Position numbers and translations under genes: made by a program. DNA of 16,142 nt from the NCBI GenBank assembly GCA_964390795.1, contig CAYMLQ010000101.1:1-16142 (forward strand). The letters are read 5' to 3'. The notes below the pieces were generated by a model. The model did not search any database and was not told the origin of the DNA. It was given only the letters and a program-made list of their open reading frames with translations. This document shows positions 1-6,361 of this stretch, one piece after another. Each line of letters starts with the position of its first letter. The stretch's first letter is position 1. The DNA comes from CAYMLQ01 sp964390795. Lineage in GTDB: Bacteria; Verrucomicrobiota; Kiritimatiellia; RFP12; UBA1067.

Positions 1-2
1 CG

Positions 3-1061
3 CGCTTCGTGGGCGACATCTTCGGTGCGCCGCTGGCCGCGGAGGGCGTGTTCGCCTTCTTTTTGGAGTCCAGCTTCCTCGCGATCCTGCTCTACGGCGA
101 GAGCCGCGTCTCGCGCAAGGTCTACTGGGCTTCGAGCCTGCTGGTCGCCGTGGGCGCGACGCTGTCGGCCTTCTGGATTGTCGTGGCCAACTCGTGGCAG
201 CAGACGCCCGCCGGATACCATCTCCTGAACGGCCGCGCCGAGCTGACGAGCTTCTGGGCCGCGGTCTTCAACCCCTCGACCCTGCCGCGCTACGGCCACG
301 TCATCGCAGGCGCGCTGGTAGTGGGCACCTTCTTCGTCATCGGCGTGTCGGCTCTGATGCTGCTGAAGAGGAGGCACACGGCCTTTGCCGAACGCTCGCT
401 CAAGAGCGCGCTGTTGCCGTTTTTCCTCGCCGTCCTGTTGGTGACGTTCATCGGCCACCATCATGCGGTCCAAGTCGCGCGTACCCAGCCCGTCAAGCTG
501 GCCGCATTCGAGGGCGTGTGGGAGACGCAGACCGGCGCGCCGCTGCTGCTCTTCGGCGTGCCCAACGCCAAGGAGGAGCGGACCGACTGGGCGCTCGGCG
601 TTCCGAACCTGCTCAGTTATGCGGTCGGCTTCTCTAAAGACACCAAGATCATGGGCCTCAAGGATGTGCCCAAGGCCGACCGGCCGCCGCTGCTGACGAC
701 CTTTTTCAGCTTCCACGCGATGGTCTACCTCGGCGGGTGGTTCGCCTTGCTGGGATTGATCGGCCTTGCCCTGGAGAAATTCGGAGGCGCCGCGAAAAGC
801 CCGCTCTTCCTCAAGGCGGCGGTGTTGACGCTGCCCCTCCCCTTTGTCGCCAACGAGGTGGGCTGGATCGCGGCGGAGGTCGGGCGCCAGCCGTGGGTCG
901 TCTACAACCTGATGCGTACCAAGGACGCGGTTTCGGCCTCGGTGCCGGCCGGGCAGATTCTGGCTTCGATCATCCTGTTCTCGCTGATCTACGCGCTGCT
1001 CTTTGGGGTGTGGATTTACCTGCTGAAACAGCAGATCGACAAAGGCCCTCCGGCGACGTGA
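3..1061 (+). CDS. cydA: Cytochrome bd ubiquinol oxidase subunit I (5' partial)
   Basis: CydA carries hemes b558, b595 and d; it oxidises quinol and reduces O2 to water in the cytoplasmic membrane. The reading frame is open to the window edge, so the N-terminus (about 85-90 residues by comparison with E. coli) lies upstream. The segment PLAAEGVFAFFLES holds the two glutamates of the proton channel (E. coli E99 and E107; codons at 42 and 66). The heme b558 ligand His186 matches the His at 297-299 in RYGHVIAG, and Met393 matches the Met at 720-722. The signature GWIAAEVGRQPW is at 861-896. The quinol loop is short, giving an estimated total of about 440 residues, as in short-Q-loop enzymes. E. 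coli Arg391 is replaced by His (714-716). The cydB gene follows after an inserted small gene. Confidence 0.95.
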   Translation, partial: RFVGDIFGAPLAAEGVFAFFLESSFLAILLYGESRVSRKVYWASSLLVAVGATLSAFWIVVANSWQQTPAGYHLLNGRAELTSFWAAVFNPSTLPRYGHVIAGALVVGTFFVIGVSALMLLKRRHTAFAERSLKSALLPFFLAVLLVTFIGHHHAVQVARTQPVKLAAFEGVWETQTGAPLLLFGVPNAKEERTDWALGVPNLLSYAVGFSKDTKIMGLKDVPKADRPPLLTTFFSFHAMVYLGGWFALLGLIGLALEKFGGAAKSPLFLKAAVLTLPLPFVANEVGWIAAEVGRQPWVVYNLMRTKDAVSASVPAGQILASIILFSLIYALLFGVWIYLLKQQIDKGPPAT

Positions 1062-1124
1062 TGTGGTCACCCCGGAAGCTAACGACAGGAAGGCGGAAGG
1101 ACGTGGAGCTCGAATTTTTTCTTT

Positions 1125-1150
1125 GACATGATTACATGATTTACATGATT
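1125..1150 (+). repeat. Left 26-bp inverted repeat of GxxExxY cassette
   Basis: This repeat is made of three consecutive ACATGATT-type units, the second followed by one extra T. It is the reverse complement of 1573-1598 at 25 of 26 positions, the difference being T versus C at position 18. It lies between the cydA stop and the GxxExxY ribosome binding site. I see no flanking target-site duplication. Confidence 0.9.
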
Positions 1151-1163
1151 AGGGGAGAGGTTG

Positions 1164-1607
1164 ATGAAAGACGGGCGGAATGCAGCGTGGACAGGCGAGA
1201 ATGATGTTTTGACGGAACAGATCATCGGGTGCGCGATGGAAGTTCATCGGAGACTTGGCCCGGGCTATTTGGAGTCGGTTTATGAAAAGGCTTTACTGAT
1301 CGAACTACGTTTGAAAGGTCTCGCTTATCAGGAGCAGTGCCCGATATCGGTCTCCTATCGAGGCGCGAGCGTGGGAGAATTTGTTGCGGACATTGTTGTT
1401 GAAGGACGAGTGATCATCGAACTGAAGGCCTGCCAAGTGTTGCATCTGCGTCATGAGGCACAGCTTGTCAATTATCTCGTTGCAACAGGTCTTGACGTGG
1501 GACTCTTACTCAATTTTGGCAGTGACAGTTTACAGTTCAAACGTAAGAGTCGCGTTTACCGTTGCCCATCTCAATCATGTGAATCATGTAATCATGTCCA
1601 GAACTGA
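1164..1607 (+). CDS. GxxExxY-family protein (PDDEXK-like nuclease fold)
   Basis: This 147-residue protein has the family-naming motif at residues 34-40 (GYLESVY) and a PDDEXK-like core with Asp76 in ADIVV, Glu86 and Lys88 in IIELKA, then HEAQLVNYL (Gln100, Tyr104). The family is assigned to the PDDEXK nuclease-like superfamily; its biological role is not established. The ATG at 1164 is preferred over the adjacent TTG at 1161 because AGGGGAGAGG (1151-1160) sits just upstream. The gene separates cydA from cydB and is visibly poorer in G+C than both. It is bounded by 26-bp inverted repeats, and the downstream repeat lies inside the ORF: residues 138-145 (SCESCNHV) are translated from it. This looks like an inserted cassette rather than an oxidase component. 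Mobility is inference. Confidence 0.9.
   Translation: MKDGRNAAWTGENDVLTEQIIGCAMEVHRRLGPGYLESVYEKALLIELRLKGLAYQEQCPISVSYRGASVGEFVADIVVEGRVIIELKACQVLHLRHEAQLVNYLVATGLDVGLLLNFGSDSLQFKRKSRVYRCPSQSCESCNHVQN
1573..1598 (+). repeat. Right 26-bp inverted repeat of GxxExxY cassette
   Basis: The reverse complement of this stretch reads as three ACATGATT-type units and matches 1125-1150 with one mismatch. It lies wholly inside the end of the GxxExxY ORF, whose stop codon is at 1605-1607, and nine bases before the cydB Shine-Dalgarno sequence. Confidence 0.9.
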
Positions 1608-1613
1608 AGGAGA
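1608..1613 (+). promoter_or_regulatory. cydB ribosome binding site
   Basis: AGGAGA lies nine bases before the cydB ATG. It overlaps the end of the GxxExxY stop region but is outside the inverted repeat, so the inserted cassette leaves cydB translation signals intact. Confidence 0.7.
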
Positions 1614-1622
1614 TCCCTGCTT

Positions 1623-2606
1623 ATGGCCGCTCTGCAAACCATCTGGCTGCTGCTGATCGGAATCCTGATCATCGGGTACGCGATTCTTGACGGCTTCGAT
1701 CTCGGGGTGGGCTTCTGGCACCTGTTCGCCAAGAAGGGCAAGGAGCGCAGCACGCTGATCCGCTCCATCGAGCCGTTCTGGGACGGCAACGAGGTGTGGC
1801 TGCTGACCGGCGGCGGCGCGCTCTTCGCCGCGTTCCCGCCCGTCTATGCGACGGTCTTCAGCGGCTTCTACCTGGCGCTGATGCTGGTGCTGGTCGGGCT
1901 CATCTTCCGCGGCGTGGCGATCAACTACCGCAACAAAATCGAAGACGCCCGCTGGGTGGCGGCCTGGGACTTCGCCTTCGCGGTCGGCAGCGTCCTGCCG
2001 TCGCTGCTCTACGCGGTGGCGGTGGGCAACCTGGTGCGCGGCCTGGAACTCAACGCGAACGGCGACTACACGGGCGGGTTCTTCGCGCTGCTGAACCCCT
2101 ATGCGCTGGTGTGCGGGCTGGTGGGCCTTTCCATGTTCGCCGTCCACGGCGCGCTCTACCTGGCGGTCAAGACGTCCGGCGAGACGCAGCTCAAGGCGCG
2201 CGCGTGGGCGGCTCAGGCGTGGCGGGTGTACGCGCTGCTCTTTTTCGTGGCGGCCGGCTGGACGGCGTTCAGCTACCTGCGCACCGGCGTGGTTCTGCCG
2301 CTCGCGCTCGGCGTGGCGGCGGTGGTCGCGCTCGCGCTGATCCGCACCTTCAGCCGCAAGGGCGAGGATCTCAAGGCCTTTCTCGCCTCGAGCGCGGGCA
2401 TCGCGCTGGTAATGCTGGCCGTGGTGGCGGCGCTCTTTCCCAACCTCGTCGTCGCGAGCAACGACCCGGCGCTCTCGCTCACGGTCTTCAACTCGTCGTC
2501 GTCCTTCCGCACGCTCGCCGTGATGCTGGTGATCGCGCTGCTGGGCATGCCGGTGGTGATCGGCTACACGGTCTTCATCCACCGGGTCTTCAAGGGCAAG
2601 GTGTGA
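1623..2606 (+). CDS. cydB: Cytochrome bd ubiquinol oxidase subunit II
   Basis: CydB is the second membrane subunit of the bd oxidase and pairs with CydA. The 327-residue product starts with a hydrophobic segment and shows the family signatures ILDGFDLGVGFW (residues 21-32) and PFWDGNEVWLLTGGGALFAAFP, in which Trp53 and Asp54 match E. coli Trp57 and Asp58. SGFYLALMLVLVGLIFRGV follows. Length and the eight to nine expected membrane segments are normal for the family. The ATG is supported by AGGAGA upstream. No cydX-type small subunit follows: the stop is three bases from the end of a convergent gene. Expression presumably depends on transcription entering from upstream through the GxxExxY gene. 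Confidence 0.97.
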   Translation: MAALQTIWLLLIGILIIGYAILDGFDLGVGFWHLFAKKGKERSTLIRSIEPFWDGNEVWLLTGGGALFAAFPPVYATVFSGFYLALMLVLVGLIFRGVAINYRNKIEDARWVAAWDFAFAVGSVLPSLLYAVAVGNLVRGLELNANGDYTGGFFALLNPYALVCGLVGLSMFAVHGALYLAVKTSGETQLKARAWAAQAWRVYALLFFVAAGWTAFSYLRTGVVLPLALGVAAVVALALIRTFSRKGEDLKAFLASSAGIALVMLAVVAALFPNLVVASNDPALSLTVFNSSSSFRTLAVMLVIALLGMPVVIGYTVFIHRVFKGKV

Positions 2607-2609
2607 GCC

Positions 2610-3218
2610 TCACTTCTTCTTAGGGGCTGGGGCCTGCTTCTGCTCGACGGGCACTTCGCCGTAGAAGGGCACCTCGTGACCTGCGGCCGCCGACAGCTTC
2701 TGCCGCAAGACCGTTTCGGCCTTGTCGGCGTTGGCGTTCCGTTCGCGATCCTCTTTCACGTTGTCCTGCTCGCGTTTAACCGCAGCCTGATTGCCGCCCT
2801 TGCGGCCACTCGAGGGCTTCTTTTTCAGGGTGGCTTCTTCATCAGCCTTGTTGTTGGCGAGCGCACGCTCCTTGCGCTCTTCGTTCTTGGACAGCAGCTT
2901 GTCGGCAGCCTCACGGTTGATGGCGGTGCTGATGACCCGCAGGGTGCGCTGCTTGAGACGGCTGCTGGGGAAGGGCGTGTCCTTATGCATGACGAGCCAA
3001 TCCGCCTTGGTTTCAGCGAGGGCTTTCAGATAAAACTTGGACTCGGCTTTTAGCTCGGCCTCGATCTTTTTCTTCTCATCATCCGTGCAGATCTGGAAGT
3101 GCGAGTTGCCGCGCAGATCGGTGATCTCGACGACAGGGATGAGTTCCGCTTGGAGGCGGGCCACCGCGCCGAACAGAACGAGTGCGGCGAGGAGTCTGGT
3201 GTTTGTGGATAGGTTCAT
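2610..3218 (-). CDS. Secreted Lys/Glu-rich protein of unknown function
   Basis: I do not recognise this 202-residue protein. An N-terminal signal peptide (residues 1-24, hydrophobic LLAALVLFGAVA, ending RLQA) indicates export. A short folded-looking stretch, ELIPVVEITDLRGNSHFQIC, follows, then a long, highly charged region (about residues 48-165) rich in Lys, Glu, Asn and Ala that is probably helical or coiled coil, and a Lys-rich tail (APKKK). The start overlaps the stop of the upstream hydrolase gene by four bases (ATGA, 3215-3218), suggesting translational coupling; an AAGGAG sequence (3227-3232) lies inside that gene. It is the last gene of the four-gene minus-strand unit and converges with cydB. 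Confidence 0.75.
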   Translation of the reverse strand: MNLSTNTRLLAALVLFGAVARLQAELIPVVEITDLRGNSHFQICTDDEKKKIEAELKAESKFYLKALAETKADWLVMHKDTPFPSSRLKQRTLRVISTAINREAADKLLSKNEERKERALANNKADEEATLKKKPSSGRKGGNQAAVKREQDNVKEDRERNANADKAETVLRQKLSAAAGHEVPFYGEVPVEQKQAPAPKKK

Positions 3219-4087
3219 GGTTTGAACTCCTTAAGCGTTTCGGCTAGCCAGTCGCGCAAGGCGGCGCGCGCGGGGATGTCACGCAGGGTCCACGCGTCGG
3301 TGTGGTTGCGGTAGGGCAGCGGTACGAAGGTGAAGCGCCCTGCCGGGCAGGCCTCCGCCAGGTACGCCCGCGTGGAGGCAACCGAGCCCTCTTGGCTGAT
3401 AAACTGCGGCCGGCCCTTGAGCCGCGCGAGCCGCGCCGCCGCGCTGGCGCGGTCGCTCTCCGGATAGCCCCACTGGCGCACGCCGTCGTAGTGGCTGTGG
3501 CAGAGGAAGCCGCGCCAGAGCGCCGCGACCGCGTCGCTGTGCAGGCCGATGTAGTTGCAGCCGATCGAGCCGCGCGAGAAGCCCGCGATGAACACGGCCT
3601 TCGGGTCGCCGCCGTAGCGCTCGCACACCTCGGCCACCACACCCGTGCAGTACCCCACAGTCGCCTCGACGTCGCCCCACCAGGTCGTCTGATTGCGCGT
3701 GTGATCCAAGCTCACGTAGGGCGCGCAGACCCAGATGAAGCCCTTGCCGCCGCTCGCGCCGTAGCCGAGCCGGCTGCCCTCCACCGTGCCGTCGCTGACG
3801 TCGCCGTACCGGTTGGAGTAGGCTCCGTTGCCCGCATACTCGACGATCACGGGAAAACGCTTGCCGACCTGCCAGTCCGTCGGCAGATAGAGCACGTGGT
3901 GGACCTCGGTTCCCCTGTAGGCCGCCAAGGTCATCCGCACGCGGCGCCCTGCCGCAGGCGTGTCCGACGTCATCGCGGGCACCGTCAAGTCAGGCTCCAC
4001 GGTCCGGAGGTCCGGCAGCTCGGCGGCAGACGCTGCCCGCGCGAACGCCAGAAGCGTGAGGCAGGCCATCAAGAGGGCGTATTTCAT
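3215..4087 (-). CDS. Secreted alpha/beta-hydrolase-fold protein (putative esterase)
   Basis: This 290-residue protein has a signal peptide (about residues 1-22, MKYALLMACLTLLAFARAASA), so it should act outside the cytoplasm. The nucleophile elbow GFSRG (residues 169-173, Ser171) fits the G-x-S-x-G pattern of alpha/beta hydrolases, and His262 in NHTDAW near the C-terminus is a plausible catalytic histidine. The strand LPTDWQVGKRFPVIVEYAGNG resembles the oxyanion-hole region of esterase or PHB-depolymerase-like hydrolases. The substrate cannot be deduced. GAAGG is found upstream of the ATG, 18 bases after the stop of the acyl ligase gene, and the stop overlaps the next start, so it sits inside an operon. 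A carbohydrate ester is possible but unproven. Confidence 0.8.
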   Translation of the reverse strand: MKYALLMACLTLLAFARAASAAELPDLRTVEPDLTVPAMTSDTPAAGRRVRMTLAAYRGTEVHHVLYLPTDWQVGKRFPVIVEYAGNGAYSNRYGDVSDGTVEGSRLGYGASGGKGFIWVCAPYVSLDHTRNQTTWWGDVEATVGYCTGVVAEVCERYGGDPKAVFIAGFSRGSIGCNYIGLHSDAVAALWRGFLCHSHYDGVRQWGYPESDRASAAARLARLKGRPQFISQEGSVASTRAYLAEACPAGRFTFVPLPYRNHTDAWTLRDIPARAALRDWLAETLKEFKP

Positions 4088-4105
4088 CAGCGTAACCTTC
4101 CTGTG

Positions 4106-5533
4106 TCAGGTGCGGCGGATCTTGCCGCTGGCGGTCTTCGGCAGAGCGGGCACGCAGGTGAAGGACTTGGGGATTTTATGCAGGGCCAGACGGGCGCGGC
4201 AGAAGGCGCGGAGCGCGGCTTCGTCGAGCGCGCCCCCGACGTCCCGCAGAACGACTTTGGCGCAGGGGATCTGCCCGTATTCGGGATGGGGCTCGCCGTA
4301 CACGAGGGCTTCGAGAACGGGGGGGTAGTGGTTGAGCACCTCTTCGACCTCTTGGGGAAAGACCTTCATGCCCGAGAAATTGATCACCGCTTTGCTGCGA
4401 CCGACCAGCCTCAGGCTTCCATCTGAGGTGAGTTCGCCGATGTCGCCGGTGTGGAACCAGCCGTCCGCCTGGAACGCGAGGCGCGGCTGCCACGGCGAAA
4501 AATAGGCGTCGAACAGGCCCTTCCCCCGGATCAGCACTTCGCCGTCCACGCCCAGCATCACCTCATAATCCGGCAACGGCTTTCCCAGCATTCCGTCGTA
4601 CGGCGGCTCGTGCGGGCGGTGGATAAAGGGCAGGCCGACCTCGATGATGCCGTAGGCTTCGGTGAGCCGGATGCCGAAGCGCTCAAAGAACCCTTGGGCG
4701 ATCTGCGCGGGCAGTTTGACGGCGGTCGAGACGGCCATGCGCAGCGAGGCGAACTGCGCCGGGGTCAGCGCGCCCGTGACGGTCAGGAGCCGGTAGTGAA
4801 GCGGGCTCGCGTAGAGCAGCGTGATGGGGAAGCGCGGCAAGGCGTCGATCAGCGCGCCGGGCATCGGGTCGCCGCAGAGCACGACCGTGGCTCCCTTGCG
4901 CAGGAAGAGCAGGATGGTCACCACAAAGTGGAAGCTCATGGAGAGCACCCAGGCGATGACGTCGTCGGAGGTGACGTGGAGCCCTTGGTTTGCTGCGTCG
5001 GTGCGATCCAGGATGGCCTCATGGGAGAGAACCACGCCTTTGCTCGTGCCGGTCGTTCCCGAAGAGAACCGGATGAAGGCCGGGCGGATCGCGGCGTAGC
5101 CCTCAGGCTGGGGGCGCACGGGAGCGCGCGTGGTCAGGTAGAATGTGCGGTTGAGGTCGGCGGCGGAGCGCAACGGAACGCCCGCCGGGTCGGACGCGGC
5201 GGAGGCGTCTGCAAGGATGTGGTGGACGTCCATCTGTTCCGGCAGCGCCGAGCGCTCGTCGGACATGAGCCCGGGGGCGATCGGAATGACGGCGGCATCC
5301 AGCGAGAGGATGGCCAGTGAAAGCAGGACGTAGTCGATGCTGTCCGGACACAGGAATGCGACACGGTCAAGCGGTCTGACGCCCTGTTCGGCCAGCGCTT
5401 GCGCGAGGCACCCGACAGCTTCTGCGAGGCGAGCATAGGTAATCGAACGCGCGCCTTCAACGAGGGCGGTTTTTCCGGCGAGCGCCGACGTCTCTCGAAA
5501 AATGACGCGGGCGATGTTGTCACGCGTCGTCAT
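4106..5533 (-). CDS. AMP-forming acyl-CoA/acyl-acid ligase (ANL superfamily)
   Basis: This 475-residue enzyme should activate a carboxylic acid with ATP to an acyl-adenylate and transfer it to a thiol such as CoA. The core motifs are all present: phosphate-binding SSGTTGTSKG (157-166), YGIIE (294-298), TGD (362-364), the hinge-region GRSKAVINFSGMK (378-390) and the C-terminal PKTASGK with the catalytic Lys471. The protein ends four residues after that lysine, slightly shorter than most family members of 500-550 residues. The substrate is not predictable from what I can see; no acyl carrier protein gene lies nearby. The gene begins three bases after the lipoprotein gene and is followed 18 bases later by a secreted hydrolase, so it is co-transcribed with envelope proteins. 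Confidence 0.93.
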   Translation of the reverse strand: MTTRDNIARVIFRETSALAGKTALVEGARSITYARLAEAVGCLAQALAEQGVRPLDRVAFLCPDSIDYVLLSLAILSLDAAVIPIAPGLMSDERSALPEQMDVHHILADASAASDPAGVPLRSAADLNRTFYLTTRAPVRPQPEGYAAIRPAFIRFSSGTTGTSKGVVLSHEAILDRTDAANQGLHVTSDDVIAWVLSMSFHFVVTILLFLRKGATVVLCGDPMPGALIDALPRFPITLLYASPLHYRLLTVTGALTPAQFASLRMAVSTAVKLPAQIAQGFFERFGIRLTEAYGIIEVGLPFIHRPHEPPYDGMLGKPLPDYEVMLGVDGEVLIRGKGLFDAYFSPWQPRLAFQADGWFHTGDIGELTSDGSLRLVGRSKAVINFSGMKVFPQEVEEVLNHYPPVLEALVYGEPHPEYGQIPCAKVVLRDVGGALDEAALRAFCRARLALHKIPKSFTCVPALPKTASGKIRRT

Positions 5534-5536
5534 CCG

Positions 5537-6088
5537 CTAGCGCTTCTGGTAGAAAGCTTGGAGCTTCTTGCCCATGTTGTCGTCGAGCTTGTTGATGATG
5601 CGCGACCAATGGCCGGAGGTTCCGCAGCCGTCTTTCCACGAGAGGACGGGCGCGCCGCCCTGATGCAAGGTCATGCTCATGTCGAGCGACGCGGCTCCGG
5701 CGCCGAAGCCGACGGCGATGCGCGCGCCAGCGCTGCCCGGGTTGTAGGCGTCGTAGTGAACGACCAGAAGGTGGCGGCCGCCGGCAGGCCCGCCGTGCTC
5801 GCTGCGCTGCCGGATCATACGGGCATCGAAGCCGTAACGCGCGAGCCGGCGGGGCAGATCCCGCTCCATCGCGTCGCGCAGCTCGAGGCGGTAGCCATAT
5901 TGCCGCGCCTCCATTTCAGAGGGCCTACCCTCTTCGATCAACACGTCGAGCGGCTGGCGGACGGAGGAGGCGGCCGGTTTGGGGGCTTGCTCAGCGCGCC
6001 CCGCATGCGGCGAGCGGCACCCCGCTGCGAACAGAAACAGCGACGTGCAAGCCAAGGCAAAACTCAGGGATCGTGCGGTCGTAGTCAT
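5537..6088 (-). CDS. Putative lipoprotein, DUF4410-like
   Basis: The chosen ATG (6086-6088) follows a GAGGTGA ribosome binding site and gives a 183-residue protein. It begins with a lipoprotein signal, SLFLFAAGC, with Cys24 as the lipidation site. The frame stays open upstream to 6331, but that extension runs through the MITE-like element and would bury the signal sequence, so it is not used. The segment PGSAGARIAVGFGAGAASL resembles the glycine-rich signature of DUF4410 proteins, a family of unknown function; the match is from memory and moderate. The protein is probably membrane anchored. It is the first gene of a minus-strand unit with the acyl ligase, hydrolase and Lys-rich secreted protein. 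The DUF4410 assignment is less certain than the lipoprotein call. Confidence 0.78.
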   Translation of the reverse strand: MTTTARSLSFALACTSLFLFAAGCRSPHAGRAEQAPKPAASSVRQPLDVLIEEGRPSEMEARQYGYRLELRDAMERDLPRRLARYGFDARMIRQRSEHGGPAGGRHLLVVHYDAYNPGSAGARIAVGFGAGAASLDMSMTLHQGGAPVLSWKDGCGTSGHWSRIINKLDDNMGKKLQAFYQKR

Positions 6089-6171
6089 AGTCACCTCGAT
6101 TCTTAAACGGTCATACGAAAAAAACACGTAATGAGGATAATTCTTTCTCAGGTGGAACGCCAGCCGAAACG

Positions 6172-6180
6172 GGTGTTCAG
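6172..6180. repeat. Left 9-bp target-site duplication of the MITE
   Basis: GGTGTTCAG lies directly outside the left terminal repeat and is repeated directly outside the right one at 6345-6353. The sub-string TGTTCAG also occurs at 6359-6365, which slightly weakens the uniqueness of the duplication. Confidence 0.75.
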
Positions 6181-6344
6181 CAGCAATTCTAAATTTGGCA
6201 TCTCCGTTCATTCGCCTCCGCGCCCGGAGGTCGCGGGCCACCGTGCGCGGCGCATCTTTCAGGGGTGGCGCACGACCTCTGGGCGTGCCCTGCGCAAGAT
6301 TCCGCGCAGGTTTGTGAACGGAATAGCCCAATTTAGAATTGCTG
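6181..6344. mobile_element. MITE-like foldback element, 164 bp
   Basis: The ends 6181-6210 and 6315-6344 are inverted repeats matching at 26 of 30 positions; both arms begin CAGCAATTCTAAATT when read inward. A direct 9-bp repeat, GGTGTTCAG, flanks both ends exactly. Inside, 6221-6242 and 6264-6285 form a second inverted repeat (19 of 22), and 6289-6295 pairs with 6304-6310 (CCTGCGC/GCGCAGG, 8-nt loop). There is no room for a transposase, so a full-length insertion sequence elsewhere would be needed for movement. It lies between thpR and the lipoprotein gene and may supply transcript-end hairpins to one or a promoter context to the other. The 9-bp duplication length fits several insertion sequence families; I do not assign one. 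Confidence 0.85.
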
Positions 6345-6353
6345 GGTGTTCAG
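6345..6353. repeat. Right 9-bp target-site duplication of the MITE
   Basis: GGTGTTCAG directly follows the right terminal repeat and equals 6172-6180. It ends eight bases before the thpR stop codon (minus strand, 6362-6364), so the element inserted just behind thpR. Confidence 0.75.
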
Positions 6354-6361
6354 TCGTCTGT

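Noticed and set aside
1111..1124. T-rich run after cydA as an intrinsic terminator
   Set aside because: No stable hairpin precedes the T run, only the short palindrome GAGCTC.
1123..1151. TTGACA at the left edge of the cassette repeat as a promoter
   Set aside because: The -35 match is perfect but no acceptable -10 hexamer lies 16-18 bases downstream.
1125..1598. CRISPR-like array from the repeated ACATGATT units
   Set aside because: The units are contiguous, only eight to nine bases long, and have no spacers; they form terminal inverted repeats of a coding cassette.
1584..2582. Long minus-strand open frame opposite cydB
   Set aside because: The product is His/Arg/Gln-rich and repetitive, typical of an antisense shadow of a G+C-rich gene; cydB on the plus strand is unmistakable.
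2600..2616. Terminator between convergent cydB and the Lys-rich gene
   Set aside because: GTGAG and CTCAC are complementary but separated by a single base, and no T run follows.
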